DNA from: Spirochaetaceae bacterium UBA1306
GTDB lineage: Bacteria > Spirochaetota > Spirochaetia > Treponematales > Rectinemataceae
Assembly: GCA_002307245.1 (NCBI GenBank)
Contig: DBTW01000007.1
Coordinates: 3,531 to 15,111 of the forward strand
Length of the DNA stretch: 11,581 bases
Direction of reading: 5' to 3'
The translations under genes were made by a program, and so were the position numbers. The notes beneath the pieces were generated by a model. The model saw only the letters and a program-made list of their open reading frames with translations, ran no database searches and was not told where the DNA came from. Shown here piece after piece: positions 1 through 6,532 of this stretch (the stretch's first letter is position 1; every line of letters begins with the position of its first letter).

Positions 1-278
1 ATCTTGAAGGTCCAGACGAGGCCGTCGGCGGATACGGTCCAGGACGTGGCGAGGGAAGGCTTCACGACGCCGTACTGGTCGTACTCGATGAGGCCGTCTA
101 TCGTATTGGCGAACATGATGTGGTCTACCTGCGAGCCGGTGACGAGGTAGTTCATGCTCGTGATCTCGCCTGAATACATCTCCACGTAGTCGCCGGACTT
201 CTTGTCGGCGGCGAAGAGGCTGAGCGACGCGCAGAGAAGCGCGAGCGCCATTATGAGGCAGTTCCCCGTTCTTTTCAT
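1..278 (-). CDS. Peptide ABC transporter substrate-binding protein (SBP_bac_5 / OppA-DppA type), N-terminal part only
   Basis: This gene reads leftwards off the window edge; 92 codons from the start are visible. Residues 1-23 form a signal peptide: basic MKR, a hydrophobic stretch (LIMALALLCASLSLF), and a probable signal peptidase I site after LFA. Cys16 is not followed by a convincing lipobox context, so a lipoprotein is less likely. The mature part matches the start of the SBP_bac_5 fold: a 'MNYLVTGSQVDHIMFANTID' segment, then 'GLIEYDQYG' and 'KPSLATSWTVSADGLVWTF', the hallmark opening of oligopeptide/dipeptide binding proteins. The family delivers peptides to an ABC importer at the outer face of the inner membrane. 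A strong ribosome site (AGGAGGG, 8 nt before ATG) fixes the start. It is divergent from a peptidase operon, suggesting import of peptides that the operon degrades. Exact ligand class cannot be told from this fragment. Confidence 0.88.
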   Translation of the reverse strand, partial: MKRTGNCLIMALALLCASLSLFAADKKSGDYVEMYSGEITSMNYLVTGSQVDHIMFANTIDGLIEYDQYGVVKPSLATSWTVSADGLVWTFK

Positions 279-301
279 CGGATGGACCCTCCTAGGTTTG
301 G

Positions 302-310
302 ATATATATA
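302..310 (-). promoter_or_regulatory. Possible -10 region for the leftward peptide-binding protein gene
   Basis: An alternating TATATATA run lies 24-26 nt upstream of the leftward start codon and is the only AT-rich patch in that part of the spacer. On the minus strand it can be read as TATATA. No good -35 hexamer sits 16-18 nt upstream, so an activator or a different sigma factor might be needed. The call rests on position and composition only. Confidence 0.35.
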
Positions 311-350
311 CACCAAAACGCGGGCCTTAGGCGATACGCCGAGCGAGGGA

Positions 351-379
351 CCGAAAAAGGCGCGCGCGGCGGTTTTCGG
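351..379. promoter_or_regulatory. Dyad CCGAAAA-N15-TTTTCGG in the divergent spacer
   Basis: CCGAAAA (351-357) and TTTTCGG (373-379) are perfect inverted repeats of 7 bp separated by 15 bp of GC repeats, 29 bp in all. The dyad sits between the leftward transporter gene and the rightward alr operon, about 35 bp upstream of the alr -10 box. Position and symmetry suit an operator for a regulator controlling both directions. A hairpin is the alternative reading. A second short dyad, GGCG-ATA-CGCC, lies at 330-340. Confidence 0.4.
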
Positions 380-389
380 CCGTCGAAGC

Positions 390-420
390 TGGACGCTCCC
401 CCCCGGATCATCTATATAAT
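390..420 (+). promoter_or_regulatory. Promoter of the alr-M20-dppA-ldcA operon
   Basis: A consensus TATAAT (415-420) stands out in GC-rich surroundings. The best -35 candidate is TGGACG (390-395) with a 19-bp spacer, four of six consensus bases, so the promoter may be weak or activator dependent. The predicted start of transcription is only about 10 nt before the alr ATG at 438, leaving a very short leader that contains just GAGG (427-430). Confidence 0.6.
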
Positions 421-437
421 GCCAGCGAGGCACTATC

Positions 438-1643
438 ATGACGCGCAGCACGAGACTCGAAGTCGACCTCGACTCGATCACGCATAATCTCCGGGAAGCC
501 AAGCTCATGCTCGCGAGCGGCCCCTCGGCCCGCGACGGGAAGCCGCCCCTCCTCGCGGCAGTCCTCAAGGCCGACGCCTACGGCATGGGCGCGTGCGCGG
601 TCGCCGGGGAGCTCCTCGCCTCAGGCGCCGACATGCTCGCCGTGGCCTGCCTCCCCGAGGCGGTCGAGCTCAGGCGGAGCCTCGGGGCGGGCAGCCCCGG
701 CGCGCGCATCCTCGTCATGGGCCACACCCCCTCGGAGTACTTCCCGATAGCCATCGAGCATCGCATAACGTCGACCATCTTCGACCTCGACCAGGCCCGC
801 GCCCTCTCCTCCGCCGCGCGCGGCGCCGGCCGCGCCGCGGTCGCCCACGTGAAGGTCGACACCGGGATGAACCGGCTCGGGCTCAAGCCCGATTTAAATA
901 CCGCCGGCATGCTCGAGGCCATGGCCGAGCTACCGGACCTCGAGCTCGAGGGCATATTCACCCACCTCGCCCTCGACTCGCAGGACTCCGACCGCCGCCA
1001 GTTCGAGCTCTTCATGGAGGTCCTCGAGGGGGCAAGGCGGCGCGGCCTGGAATTCCCGATCAGGCACGTCTGCGACAGCATCGGGCTCATGCGCTATCCC
1101 GAGTATCGCCTCGACATGGCGCGCGCCGGCGCCCTGCTCTTCGGCGTCAAGCCGAGGAGCACGCCGCTCTCAGGAAGCGCCGACATCCGGACGCCCTTCG
1201 CGCTCAAGACCAGGGTTTCCCGCCTGCGCCGCATCGGGCCGGGCGAGGGCGTGGGCTACGACGCCACCTTCCGCGCGCCCCCGGGCGGCGCGCTCATCGC
1301 CACCTTGCCCATCGGCTACGCCGACGGCTATCCCCGCTGCCTGTCGAACAAGGCCCAGGTGCAGATCCGCGGCCGCCGCGCGCCCGTCGTCGGCCTCATC
1401 TGCATGGACCAGCTCACCGTCGACGCGAGCGGCGTTCCGGGCGCCGCCGAGGGCGACGAGGTCCTGCTCCTGGGCCCGGGCCCGAGCGGGGCCATCGACG
1501 TCCTCGAGCTCTCCGACTGGGCGGACACTAACCGCAACGATATCATCAGCGGCATCGGCAGGCGCGTGCCAAGAGTCTACCTGAAGGGCGGCAGGCCCGC
1601 CTTCGAAGTCGACTATCTCCTCGGCCGATCCGAGAGCGCGTAA
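438..1643 (+). CDS. alr: Alanine racemase (fold-type III PLP enzyme)
   Basis: Interconverts L- and D-alanine in the cytoplasm, feeding peptidoglycan synthesis or letting D-alanine from wall peptides be catabolised. The 401-residue protein has the Alr layout. The PLP lysine is K44 in AVLKADAYGMG. The TIM-barrel core carries VKVDTGMNRLG (138-148) and the phosphate-binding region HVCDSIG (210-216). R229 lies in DMARAG, near the cofactor ring. The beta domain starts near 255 and has the second catalytic residue Y274 (GEGVGYDATF), then PIGYADGYPR and ICMDQLTVD. It is slightly longer than usual (360-390), partly from an extra stretch at about 27-36. Details such as HVCDSIG and DMARAG differ from textbook Alr (HxANSAA, DMVRPG), so a broader or different amino-acid racemase is possible. 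ATG 438 follows GAGG with 7 nt spacing. It is first in the operon; the M20 gene begins 13 nt after its stop. Confidence 0.9.
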   Translation: MTRSTRLEVDLDSITHNLREAKLMLASGPSARDGKPPLLAAVLKADAYGMGACAVAGELLASGADMLAVACLPEAVELRRSLGAGSPGARILVMGHTPSEYFPIAIEHRITSTIFDLDQARALSSAARGAGRAAVAHVKVDTGMNRLGLKPDLNTAGMLEAMAELPDLELEGIFTHLALDSQDSDRRQFELFMEVLEGARRRGLEFPIRHVCDSIGLMRYPEYRLDMARAGALLFGVKPRSTPLSGSADIRTPFALKTRVSRLRRIGPGEGVGYDATFRAPPGGALIATLPIGYADGYPRCLSNKAQVQIRGRRAPVVGLICMDQLTVDASGVPGAAEGDEVLLLGPGPSGAIDVLELSDWADTNRNDIISGIGRRVPRVYLKGGRPAFEVDYLLGRSESA

Positions 1644-1656
1644 AGGAAGATTCAGC

Positions 1657-2868
1657 ATGGACTACGCCAAGACCCTCGCCGCGGCGCGCGCCATCGAGCC
1701 CTGGCTCGTGGAAATCCGCCGCGGCCTCCACGAGAGCCCCGAGCTCGGCCTCGAGGAGGACAAGACCGCCGACGCGATCTGCGGGAAGCTGGGCGAACTC
1801 GGCATTCCCTACGAAAGGCGAGGCACGGCCGTGATCGGCCTCGTCGAGGGCGCCGCGCCCGGGGCCGAAGGGGGCCGGGTCGTGGCGATGCGCGCCGACA
1901 TCGACGCCCTGCCCATCCAGGAGGCCACCGGGGCGACGTACGCGTCGCATAACGCGGGTAGGATGCACGCCTGCGGCCATGACGCGCACACGGCCATACT
2001 GCTGGGCGCCGCCCGCCTCCTCTCCGAATCCAAGGGATCCATGGTGGGCTCCGCCAAGCTCCTCTTCCAGCCCGCCGAGGAGACCGTGGGCGGGGCCGCG
2101 CCGATGATAGCCGCCGGCTGCCTCGAGAAGCCCCGCGTGGACGCCGTCATCGGCCTCCACGTCCAGGCCTACGTCCCCGTCGGCTCGGTCGAGCTCAAGA
2201 AGGGCGCCTTCTCCGGATCGAGCGCCTTGCTCAAGGTCGAGATCGAGGGCAAGGCGGCCCACGGCGCCTATCCCGAGAACGGGATCGACGCGATCCTGAT
2301 AGCGGCCAACGTGGCCCTGTCCCTCAACGCCCTCGTGTCGCGCTACGTCTCCCCCCTCGACCAGGCCGTGCTCACCATCGGGAGGATCCAGGGCGGGGTG
2401 GCCGAGAACGTCATAGCCTCGAGCGTCGTGATGGAGGGCACCCTGCGCACCACGAGCGACGCCACGCGAGAGCTGCTGATCGCCCGGGCCCGCGCCGTGG
2501 TCGAGGGCGTCGCAGCCTCCTTCGGCGGGACGGGCAAACTCCATGTGGAATACGGCTACGCCGCCCTCGTCAACGACGACCGGGCGGTTGACCTCGTCGC
2601 CGAGGTCGCCGGCGCGATGCTCGGCCCCGGGTCGGTGCGATGGAAGGAGAAGCCGAGCATGGGGGTCGAGGACTTCTCCTTCTTCCTCAAGGAAGTCCCG
2701 GGGGCCTTCTACAACCTGGGCTGCGGCAATCCCGAGCGCGGGATAACCGCCCCCATACACAGCGCACTCTTCGATATCGACGAGGGCTGCCTGGCCATAG
2801 GCGCCGCCCTCCAGGCCTCCCTCGCCCTGCGCATCATCGAACAAGGCTTTCATAAGGAGAGTTTATAA
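1657..2868 (+). CDS. M20 family metallo-amidohydrolase / carboxypeptidase (M20D type)
   Basis: Hydrolyses an amide bond in small N-acyl amino acids or peptides using two metal ions, in the cytoplasm. No signal peptide is present. The 403-residue protein has the family's usual length and motifs: RRGLHESPELGLEE (21-34), MRADIDALPI (78-87), the metal-binding MHACGHDAHT (103-112; C106 and H108), the catalytic Glu pair QPAEET (E141/E142), H168 in GLHV, the dimerisation-domain segment GKAAHGAYPENGIDA, and H368 in APIHSALF. The Cys ligand in ACGHD is typical of the M20D branch (hippurate hydrolase, IAA-amino-acid hydrolase, N-acetyl-diaminopimelate deacetylase). Substrate cannot be assigned from sequence. 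In this operon a wall-derived peptide or an N-acyl amino acid is a reasonable inference. AAGGA (1643-1647) lies 9 nt before ATG. Its TAA overlaps the next ATG by one base (TAATG). Confidence 0.9.
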   Translation: MDYAKTLAAARAIEPWLVEIRRGLHESPELGLEEDKTADAICGKLGELGIPYERRGTAVIGLVEGAAPGAEGGRVVAMRADIDALPIQEATGATYASHNAGRMHACGHDAHTAILLGAARLLSESKGSMVGSAKLLFQPAEETVGGAAPMIAAGCLEKPRVDAVIGLHVQAYVPVGSVELKKGAFSGSSALLKVEIEGKAAHGAYPENGIDAILIAANVALSLNALVSRYVSPLDQAVLTIGRIQGGVAENVIASSVVMEGTLRTTSDATRELLIARARAVVEGVAASFGGTGKLHVEYGYAALVNDDRAVDLVAEVAGAMLGPGSVRWKEKPSMGVEDFSFFLKEVPGAFYNLGCGNPERGITAPIHSALFDIDEGCLAIGAALQASLALRIIEQGFHKESL

Positions 2869-3677
2869 TGAAGAGAATCTACATCAGCGCCGATATCGAG
2901 GGCAGCTGCGGCATCGCCGATTGGAAGGAGACCGAGCTGACCGAGTCCCAGGGCGCCTACTTCCGCGCCGAGATGACCCGCGAGGCCGCCGCCGCCTGCG
3001 AGGCCGCCGCCGAGGCCGGGATCGAGGACATCTTCCTCAAGGACGCCCACGACTCGGGCCGCAACATCGACCCCTCGGCCCTGCCCGAGAGGACCCGCAT
3101 CATGCGCGCCTGGACCCGCGACCCCTACTCCATGATGGCCGGCATCGACGGAAGCTTCGGCGGGGCCATGTTCACCGGCTACCATTCGGCGGCCGGGAGC
3201 GACGGCAATCCCCTCGCCCACACCATGTCGACGAGCAACATGGAGGTGAGGATCAACGGCCGCCGCGCAAGCGAGTTCCTCATCAACGCCTACATCGCGG
3301 CCTCCTTCGGGGTGCCGCCCCTCCTCGTCGCCGGCGACCGCGCCCTCTGCGAGGACGCCCTCGGGATCTGCCCCCGGATCGAGGCAGTGCCGGTGAGCGA
3401 GGGCCGGGGCAACGCCTCGATCTCGATCAACCCGAGCCTCGCCTGCCGGAGGATCAAGGAAGCGGCCTCTCGCGCGATCGCCGCCGTCTCGGCCGACCCC
3501 CGCCCCTTCGCCCTCGAGCTCCCGAAGGCCTTCGAGGTCGAGATCGACTTCAAGCAGCACTACCTCGCCTACCGGGGCTCCTTCTATCCCGGCGCCTCGA
3601 AGAACGGCCCCTACGGCGTCGCCTTCTCCTCGGCCTCCTGGATGGAGGCCCTGACCTTCCTCTACTTCGTGCTGTAG
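2868..3677 (+). CDS. dppA: D-aminopeptidase, peptidase family M55 (DppA-like)
   Basis: Members of this family cleave N-terminal D-amino acids, such as D-Ala-D-Ala and D-Ala-Gly-Gly in the Bacillus enzyme, and are zinc dependent. The 269-residue protein is of normal length and keeps the expected residues: D9 and E11 in ISADIEG, H61 in LKDAHDSGRN, H106 in TGYHSAAG, the probable nucleophilic H118 in LAHTMS, and E136 in ASEF. The last part (223-269) is the usual C-terminal strand region. There is no signal peptide, so the enzyme is cytoplasmic and would act on imported or recycled peptides. Its start overlaps the M20 stop by one base (TAATG), which suggests coupled translation. The LD-carboxypeptidase gene follows after 10 nt. 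Note that 'dppA' in enteric bacteria names an unrelated binding protein. Confidence 0.93.
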   Translation: MKRIYISADIEGSCGIADWKETELTESQGAYFRAEMTREAAAACEAAAEAGIEDIFLKDAHDSGRNIDPSALPERTRIMRAWTRDPYSMMAGIDGSFGGAMFTGYHSAAGSDGNPLAHTMSTSNMEVRINGRRASEFLINAYIAASFGVPPLLVAGDRALCEDALGICPRIEAVPVSEGRGNASISINPSLACRRIKEAASRAIAAVSADPRPFALELPKAFEVEIDFKQHYLAYRGSFYPGASKNGPYGVAFSSASWMEALTFLYFVL

Positions 3678-3687
3678 GGCGCGCGCT

Positions 3688-4632
3688 ATGACCGTCAAGC
3701 CCAAGGCTCTCGCGTTAGGCGACACTATTGCCCTCGTGGCCCCCTCGGGCCGAGTGGCCTCCCCCGAGCGCGTCGACCAGGCCGCCGCCGCCCTGGACGA
3801 GCTCGGCTTCGCCGTCCGCGTCTACCCGAGCTGCCGCTCCGGATACGGCTACCTGTCGGGCACCGACGAGGAGCGCGCGCTGGACCTCAACGCCGCCTTC
3901 GCCGACGGTTCGATAGACGGCATCGTCTGCCTCAAGGGCGGCTACGGGACCCCGCGCATCCTGGACAGGCTCGACTATCCCATGATCGCGAGGCATCCGA
4001 AGCTCTTCGTCGGCTACAGCGACATCACGGCCATCCATATCGCCCTCCGCAACCGCTGCGGCCTCGCGACCGTCCACGGCCCCATGCCGTCCTCCGACAT
4101 GCTGCCCTCCTTCGACCCCTTCTCGCGCGAGGCCTGGCTCGCGGCGCTCACCCGGACCGATGCCCTCGGCGCCCTCCCCTGCCCGCCGGGCGCCGCGCCT
4201 CCCCTCGCCCTCGTCGGCGGCCGCGCGAAGGGCGAGCTCGCGGGAGGCAACCTCTCGCTCATCGCCGCGACCATGGGCACGCCCTTCCAGATCGAGGCCA
4301 AGGGCCGCGTCCTCTTCCTCGAGGACATCGACGAGGCGCCATACCGGATAGACCGCATGCTCACCCAGCTCCGCCTTTCCGGCGTCCTCGACGCCTGCGC
4401 GGGTATAGTCCTCGGAAACTGGAACAACTGCGAGGCCGCGCCCGGCAAGCCCGGCCTCTCCCTAGCCGAGGTCTTCAGGGACACGTTATGCGACTTAGGT
4501 AAGCCCGTTCTCGCGGGCCTCGCCGCCGGGCACTGCCATGCGACCTTGAGCCTGCCCTTAGGCTGCCTGGCCGAGCTCGACACCGAGTCCGGAGCCCCCG
4601 GGCTCGCGATCCTTGAGGCAGCCGCCCGATGA
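3688..4632 (+). CDS. ldcA: Muramoyltetrapeptide LD-carboxypeptidase (peptidase family S66)
   Basis: Removes the terminal D-alanine from cytoplasmic murein tetrapeptides, cutting the L,D bond during wall recycling; relatives such as MccF and YkfA act on related amides. The protein has 314 residues, matching the usual 300-310. The family opening is seen (LGDTIALVAPSG, 10-21), then the GGYGTPRIL segment. The Ser-Glu-His triad is complete: S111 in the nucleophile elbow GYSD (109-112), E212 in LFLEDIDE, and H282 in AGHCHATLSLPLG. No signal peptide is present, in keeping with a cytoplasmic role. The start at 3688 is 10 nt after the M55 stop, with a GTAGGG ribosome site that overlaps that stop codon. 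Its own stop overlaps the start of the methyltransferase (ATGA). LdcA and MccF activities cannot be told apart here; the operon favours murein peptides. Confidence 0.92.
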   Translation: MTVKPKALALGDTIALVAPSGRVASPERVDQAAAALDELGFAVRVYPSCRSGYGYLSGTDEERALDLNAAFADGSIDGIVCLKGGYGTPRILDRLDYPMIARHPKLFVGYSDITAIHIALRNRCGLATVHGPMPSSDMLPSFDPFSREAWLAALTRTDALGALPCPPGAAPPLALVGGRAKGELAGGNLSLIAATMGTPFQIEAKGRVLFLEDIDEAPYRIDRMLTQLRLSGVLDACAGIVLGNWNNCEAAPGKPGLSLAEVFRDTLCDLGKPVLAGLAAGHCHATLSLPLGCLAELDTESGAPGLAILEAAAR

Positions 4633-5384
4633 GGCCCGACGAACTGCGGCGGATCGTCGCCGACGAGCTGGCCGCCGGCTTCTCGGGCTGGGACTTCGGC
4701 CGCGTGACCCGTAGCGGTCGCATGGAGGAATTCCCCCTCGATTGGAACTACCGGAGCGAGCTCGGCCCCTACCTCCGGGCCTCGTCCGCCATGCTCGACC
4801 TCGGCACCGGGGGCGGGGAGTTCCTCGACTCGCTCGAGCCCCTGCCTCCCCGGACCTGCGCCACAGAAGGCTACGCGCCCAACCTGCCGATAGCGGCCGC
4901 ACGGCTCGCGAAGCGCGGCGTCGAGGTAAGGCCCATCGAGGACAACCTGATCCCCTTCGAGGACGGGGCCTTCGACCTCGCGATCAACCGCCACGAGTCC
5001 TACAAGCCCGAGGAACTCAGGCGCGTCCTCGAGGCTGGCGGCGCCTACGTCACCCAGCAGGTCGGGGGCATGAACGGAGCCGACCTCAACATGACCCTCG
5101 GCTACCCGAGCATGCCCTTCGCCGAATGCTGCCTGGCGAAGGCCGTCCTCGAGCTCGAGGCTTGCGGCTTCTCGATCGCCAAGGCGAGGGAATGCCTCAC
5201 GAAGACCCGGTTCTTCGACATAGGCGCGATCGTCTATTACCTCAAGTGCATACCCTGGCAGATCGATGACTTCGATGCCGAAGCCTGCATCGATCGCTTG
5301 CGGGCGCTTGCCTCGCGAATAGAAGACTTAGGCTATATCGACTTCGTCTGCCACAGGTACCTCATCGTCGCCCGCCGCGACTAG
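4629..5384 (+). CDS. Class I SAM-dependent methyltransferase, substrate unknown
   Basis: A 251-residue Rossmann-fold methyltransferase. Motif I is LDLGTGGGEF (56-65), an acidic residue at the end of strand 2 is E80 (CATEGYAPN), and the post-motif II region is EDNLIPFEDGAFDLAINRHES (split here as 104-113 and 114-124). A strand near 138-145 (GAYVTQQVG) fits motif III. The N-terminal 40 residues (ELAAGFSGWDFGRV) and the C-terminal region are family-specific and I cannot assign a substrate. It starts within the LD-carboxypeptidase stop (ATGA), so translation is probably coupled and it is the last gene of the alr operon. The rest of the operon is about wall peptides, so a small-molecule or peptide substrate is conceivable, but coupling alone does not prove a shared pathway. 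No zinc-finger of the RlmA type is seen. Confidence 0.85.
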   Translation: MRPDELRRIVADELAAGFSGWDFGRVTRSGRMEEFPLDWNYRSELGPYLRASSAMLDLGTGGGEFLDSLEPLPPRTCATEGYAPNLPIAAARLAKRGVEVRPIEDNLIPFEDGAFDLAINRHESYKPEELRRVLEAGGAYVTQQVGGMNGADLNMTLGYPSMPFAECCLAKAVLELEACGFSIAKARECLTKTRFFDIGAIVYYLKCIPWQIDDFDAEACIDRLRALASRIEDLGYIDFVCHRYLIVARRD

Positions 5385-5436
5385 TGTATCGCCCATGAAA
5401 GCTGCAGACCTCGGTCGCGATATTGATAATTTTTAG

Positions 5437-5465
5437 TTGACAAAAGTGTCGGTAAAGATCAAAAT
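5437..5465 (+). promoter_or_regulatory. Promoter ahead of the polytopic membrane protein gene
   Basis: A perfect TTGACA (5437-5442) is followed after 17 bp by CAAAAT (5460-5465), four of six for a -10 box. AT-rich sequence upstream (5421-5436) could serve as an UP element. The predicted start near 5472 gives a leader of about 63 nt holding two dyads. A weaker alternative is TTGTAT (5493-5498), N16, TTTTAT (5515-5520), which would give a short leader like those of alr and the TetR gene. Confidence 0.5.
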
Positions 5466-5487
5466 CTTCACCTGGAGTGAGTGAAGA
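5465..5487. promoter_or_regulatory. Dyad TCTTCAC-N9-GTGAAGA at the predicted transcription start
   Basis: Perfect 7-bp inverted repeats, TCTTCAC (5465-5471) and GTGAAGA (5481-5487), with a 9-bp spacer. The dyad begins in the predicted -10 box and covers the expected transcription start, the classical place for a repressor operator. It could also form a hairpin at the 5' end of the transcript. Confidence 0.45.
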
Positions 5488-5491
5488 CTCG

Positions 5492-5513
5492 CTTGTATTG
5501 CTTCTGATACAAG
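5492..5513. promoter_or_regulatory. Dyad CTTGTAT-N8-ATACAAG just upstream of the ribosome site
   Basis: Perfect 7-bp inverted repeats, CTTGTAT (5492-5498) and ATACAAG (5507-5513), 22 bp in all, ending 10 nt before the AAGGAG ribosome site (5524-5529). Length and symmetry fit a TetR-type operator, and a TetR gene lies downstream. An RNA hairpin beside the ribosome site is the other reading. Confidence 0.45.
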
Positions 5514-5534
5514 GTTTTATGCAAAGGAGCGCCT

Positions 5535-6524
5535 ATGTACGCATTCAGCGAAGGGACGAGCACCATACTGGGGCTCCTCGTCTGGTTGGCCGTCTTCGGA
5601 GCCCTCTTCGGCTTCAACGAGCTTGGTCGCAGATTCAAGTGGGTCGGCTTCTGCATGTTCGTAGCGCTGCCCGCCATCCTCACCGTCCTCTGGCTCACCG
5701 TCCTCAAAGACACGGCTTACATGGACTGGTTCCATCTCGCCAAAGTCTACTCCTCGGATGCGGGCTGCATCGGCTTCTGGCTGATCCGCCACCTCGAGGG
5801 CAAACGCAAGGACGGCTCGACCTGGAGGCTGGCCGATAACAAGGTCGCCCTTTGCTTCCCGCCCTTCATCCTCGCAGTCAACATCCTCGAGGCGGTGACG
5901 CGGGACTTCCAGGTCGGCTCGCTCTACGCGAACGCCCAGGGCATCGCGACCCACCTCGTCGAGAACAACCAGGTCCAGGACCTGCTCGGCGGCGCGTGGA
6001 ACTACATGAACGGCATCGCCGGACTCCTCAACATCGTGACGATCACCGGTTGGTTCGGCATTACGGTGCGGAGGCAGGCCAAGGGCGACGGCTCGAAGGA
6101 CATGCTCTGGCCCGACATGCTCTGGTTCTGGGTCATCGCCTACGACCTGTGGAACTTCGCCTACACCTACAACTGCATCCCCAACCACTCGTATTACGCG
6201 GGCCTCGCGCTGCTCATAGCGCCGACCTTTTGCGCCTTCACGGTGGGCAAGGGAGCCTGGCTCCAGCACCGCGCCCAGACCCTCGCTGTCTGGTGCATGT
6301 TCGCCCAGACCTTCCCCCAATTCCTCGACGCGAGCGCCTTCACGGTGAAGTCGACGAACAACCCCAGGATCCTCTTCATCGTGAGCTTCCTCGCCCTCGC
6401 CTCCAACGTGGCCGTCGCCGCGTACATGATCTACAAGGTCGCGAAGACGAGGCGCAACCCCTACAAGGACGAGCTCTACGTCGACAATCCCGCCTACAAG
6501 GCGATCAAGGCCCTCGCGCGGTAA
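5535..6524 (+). CDS. Polytopic membrane protein, resembles DUF5692 family, function unknown
   Basis: A 329-residue integral membrane protein with about seven to nine predicted hydrophobic segments, roughly at 10-28, 37-57, 75-86, 104-120, 157-177, 193-213, 219-236, 246-260 and 278-302. Aromatic and conserved-looking stretches include MDWFHLAKVYSSDAGCIGFW (63-82), MLWPDMLWFWVIAYDLWNFA (190-209) and TYNCIPNHSYYAG (211-223). There is no signal peptide, nucleotide-binding site or known transporter motif. I recognise the pattern as the DUF5692 family from memory; the family has no established function. AAGGAG (5524-5529) is 5 nt before ATG and fixes the start. The gene stands alone between the methyltransferase (150 bp upstream) and a TetR regulator (202 bp downstream, same strand). 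The two dyads in its leader make it a candidate target of that regulator. The buried polar residues (Asp, His, Asn) could suit a transporter or a membrane enzyme. Confidence 0.75.
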   Translation: MYAFSEGTSTILGLLVWLAVFGALFGFNELGRRFKWVGFCMFVALPAILTVLWLTVLKDTAYMDWFHLAKVYSSDAGCIGFWLIRHLEGKRKDGSTWRLADNKVALCFPPFILAVNILEAVTRDFQVGSLYANAQGIATHLVENNQVQDLLGGAWNYMNGIAGLLNIVTITGWFGITVRRQAKGDGSKDMLWPDMLWFWVIAYDLWNFAYTYNCIPNHSYYAGLALLIAPTFCAFTVGKGAWLQHRAQTLAVWCMFAQTFPQFLDASAFTVKSTNNPRILFIVSFLALASNVAVAAYMIYKVAKTRRNPYKDELYVDNPAYKAIKALAR

Positions 6525-6532
6525 TAGAAGTC

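Noticed and set aside
1546..2853. 435-codon open frame antisense to the M20 gene
   Set aside because: It lies wholly against a well-supported gene, its product is Gly/Asp/Val-rich low-complexity text, and long antisense frames are expected in GC-rich coding DNA.
5376..5419. CGCGAC ... GTCGCG followed by AT-rich DNA as a terminator for the methyltransferase operon
   Set aside because: A 6-bp stem with a 32-nt loop is too weak, and one arm is in the methyltransferase coding end; the AT-rich part is better explained as promoter DNA.
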